5,524 nucleotides of DNA from Actinomycetota bacterium (GTDB taxonomy: Bacteria > Actinomycetota > Actinomycetes > Actinomycetales > Angustibacteraceae). The stretch covers positions 1 through 5,524 of the forward strand of contig JACMOY010000184.1 in assembly GCA_014377795.1 (NCBI GenBank), in the 5' to 3' direction. Shown here piece after piece: positions 5,210 through 5,524 of the stretch (within the stretch, counting starts at the first letter, position 1; each line of letters starts with the position of its first letter). The notes beneath the pieces were generated by a model, which saw nothing but the letters and a program-made list of their open reading frames with translations, searched no databases and was not told the DNA's origin. The position numbers were made by a program, and so were the translations under genes.

Positions 5210-5524
5210 CTAGCCCAGCGTCTGCAACCAGTCGAGCAGCAGCCGGACGCCGAACCCGGTGCCGCCCTTGCTGACCAGCCCGTGGTCCTTGTCGCTGCGG
5301 GCGGTGCCGGCGATGTCCAGGTGCGCCCACCGGCGCGGCCCGGCGAACTCCTGCAGGAACAGCGCCGCGAGGATCGCGCCCGCGCCGACCCCCAGCGTCG
5401 TCGCGATGTGGCACAGGTCGGCGTGGTCGGACTCCAGGGCGCTGCGGAAGCCCGCCACCAGCGGCAGCCGCCACAGCCGCTCACCGGTGCGGACCCCGGC
5501 ACCGGCCAGGTCGGCGGCGAGCGC
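5210..5524 (-). CDS. pepA: Leucyl aminopeptidase (M17 family), C-terminal part (partial)
   Basis: The stop is TAG at 5210-5212 and the frame stays open to the right edge, giving 104 visible residues of a protein that is usually about 480-510 long. M17 peptidases are cytoplasmic two-metal exopeptidases that remove N-terminal residues, often Leu, and work as hexamers. Diagnostic C-terminal blocks are GERLWRLPL near the left of the visible part, [22 protein letters not shown] and [15 protein letters not shown]. The metal-binding NTDAEGR-type block lies outside the window. The segment [14 protein letters not shown] departs from the N-(I/T)-GG form common in this position. The gene converges with the methyltransferase, so it is not in the same transcript. 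Confidence 0.9.
   Translation of the reverse strand, partial: ALAADLAGAGVRTGERLWRLPLVAGFRSALESDHADLCHIATTLGVGAGAILAALFLQEFAGPRRWAHLDIAGTARSDKDHGLVSKGGTGFGVRLLLDWLQTLG

Noticed and set aside
4437..5474. Upstream extension of the sigE frame to 5474
   Set aside because: It runs antisense through the methyltransferase and the sigE promoter and encodes no recognisable domain.

Overview
The window is very GC-rich, with third codon positions almost all G or C, GTG and ATG starts, and proteins rich in Ala, Gly, Arg and Pro. Together with the gene families and their order, this points to a high-GC actinobacterium (Actinomycetota). The order resembles the mycobacterial sigE locus (Rv1220c-sigE-rseA-htrA-tatB, convergent with mrp), but an RseB-like gene sits between rseA and htrA, so the source is probably a non-mycobacterial member. 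I cannot name a genus.

Layout, left to right: the last 35 codons of an Mrp-type P-loop ATPase (+); a short convergent gap filled by a large nested hairpin; then five minus-strand genes read right to left as sigE (ECF sigma factor), rseA (zinc-motif anti-sigma factor with one membrane helix), an exported RseB/MucB-like regulator, htrA (membrane-anchored trypsin-like protease with a PDZ domain) and tatB (Tat translocase subunit). Divergent from sigE across 123 bases is an Rv1220c-type class I SAM-dependent methyltransferase (+). It converges, 11 bases apart, with the C-terminal end of a leucyl aminopeptidase (-) that runs off the right edge.

The five-gene block looks like one stress operon. 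sigE/rseA and rseA/rseB overlap by 4 bases (ATGA and GTGA), which suggests translational coupling. A near-perfect ECF promoter (GGAAC-N17-CGTT, minus strand, 4478-4504) lies about 40-70 bases upstream of sigE and fits positive autoregulation. The parts for an envelope-stress relay are present: a sigma factor, a membrane-tethered anti-sigma factor, an extracytoplasmic RseB-like sensor and a DegS-like anchored protease. Tat export is probably co-regulated through tatB. No site-2 protease is visible in the window.

Nothing here is a wholly unknown system. The main points of interest are the complete RseA/RseB/HtrA relay encoded in one actinobacterial operon, its autoregulatory promoter, the loss of the usual metal-binding Asp-Asn pair in the neighbouring methyltransferase, and hairpins at three gene junctions, one with a stop codon as its loop. 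There is no gene-free stretch longer than 300 bases.
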